DNA of 8,141 nucleotides. Origin: Chitinophaga pinensis. GTDB lineage: Bacteria > Bacteroidota > Bacteroidia > UKL13-3. Where the stretch lies: contig CAMCQX010000057.1 of NCBI GenBank assembly GCA_945876985.1, forward strand, positions 1 to 8,141. Direction: 5' to 3'. Every line of letters starts with the position of its first letter. Within the stretch, counting starts at the first letter, position 1. The position numbers were made by a program, and so were the translations under genes. Positions 7,926 through 8,141 of the stretch are shown here, in pieces. The notes beneath the pieces are model-generated. The model made no database searches, had not been told where the DNA came from, and saw nothing but the letters and a program-made list of their open reading frames with translations.

Positions 7926-7984
7926 CCTGACACCTTTCAGGGTTATCTCTCCAAAAATGGGTGGATATGCCTGATAAAGTCAGG
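7926..7984 (+). other. Interrupted palindrome; possible structured RNA or mobile repeat
   Basis: Nested complementary blocks: CCTGAC (7926-7931) with GTCAGG (7979-7984), TCAGG (7937-7941) with CCTGA (7970-7974), TATC (7944-7947) with GATA (7964-7967), and CCA (7951-7953) with TGG (7958-7960) around an AAAA loop. This gives 18 Watson-Crick pairs separated by near-symmetric internal loops (5x4, 2x2, 3x3), with two G-U wobbles possible in the last loop. Alternatively each half folds alone: CCTGA-N6-TCAGG (7926-7941) and CCTGA-N5-TCAGG (7970-7984). It lies about five bases after a predicted transcription start. Strand is given by that promoter. Whether it acts as RNA or DNA is not decidable here. 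Confidence 0.6.
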
Positions 7985-8141
7985 GGTATATACAAGTTAG
8001 CACTCATTTTATGACGACAGCGGAAAGGGTTAAAACAAGACGGAAAAAACTAAAACGGTTTTTGTTAATGGACGACAAGAGAAACGACATTTAATAAATA
8101 GAACACAAAACAATTAAGAAAACATTCACAAAATAAAAACT
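7985..8141. other. Right-end non-coding stretch, no gene recognised
   Basis: No supported coding region on either strand. The longest ATG-started frame on the plus strand here (from 8069) stops after a few codons. A weak 6-bp hairpin, AAAAAC (8045-8050) with GTTTTT (8058-8063), is visible. The stretch begins with ATATACAAGTTAGC (7988-8001), followed by CATTTTATGACGACAG (8005-8020), which looks like a boundary motif. It is probably the leader of something beyond the window. Confidence 0.4.

Noticed and set aside
7768..8007. Minus-strand reading frame of 79 codons across the right-hand intergenic region
   Set aside because: It overlaps the end of the thioredoxin-fold gene, both the heptamer repeat and the terminal palindrome, has no family resemblance and no minus-strand promoter box upstream; a chance frame.
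7988..8020. Integron attC site or cassette boundary
   Set aside because: GTTAGCA does not fit the strict GTTRRRY core, no matching RYYYAAC partner is found at suitable distance, and no integrase is in the window. Kept only as a lower-interest observation.

Overview
The window is AT-rich and comes from a member of the Bacteroidota. The support is: promoter-like sequences that fit the Bacteroidota TTTG / TAnnTTTG pattern instead of TTGACA/TATAAT, no clear Shine-Dalgarno sequences (starts sit in A/T-rich leaders), a short 646-residue GyrB, and UvrA, MurA and small membrane proteins that read like Bacteroidota family members. I cannot place it reliably below phylum.

Layout from left to right. 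gyrB (22-1962, +) fills the left end and meets a minus-strand unit head-on at a perfect 17-bp terminator hairpin (1991-2027). That unit is uvrA (2405-5257, -) followed by a small three-helix membrane protein (2046-2339, -). A perfect 19-bp inverted repeat (2365-2403) made of two near-palindromes separates them. Rightward of uvrA is a divergent intergenic region holding a uvrA promoter candidate, a degenerate 7-bp tandem repeat (5322-5356) and the promoter of a two-gene toxin-antitoxin-like module: a 63-residue antitoxin candidate and a 97-residue RelE/ParE-like toxin overlapping by ATGA. Next comes murA (5982-7289, +), overlapped at its 3' end by a membrane-anchored or secreted thioredoxin-fold protein (to 7803) that lacks the CXXC active site.

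The last 338 bases (7804-8141) hold no convincing gene but are highly structured. They contain a second heptanucleotide repeat (7813-7838), a T-rich terminator candidate, an exact TTTG-N19-TAnnTTTG promoter (7884-7914), and just after it a 59-base interrupted palindrome (7926-7984) that can fold as one long hairpin or as two small ones. This is the best candidate in the window for something undescribed: a structured small RNA, an RNA leader of a gene beyond the window, or a mobile/recombination repeat.

Functionally, gyrB, uvrA and murA are unrelated housekeeping genes (supercoiling, nucleotide excision repair, first committed step of peptidoglycan synthesis). The accessory content is the toxin-antitoxin-like pair and the intergenic repeats between them. 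MurA carries Asp in place of the fosfomycin-reactive Cys, so the host is predicted to be intrinsically fosfomycin resistant at the target.
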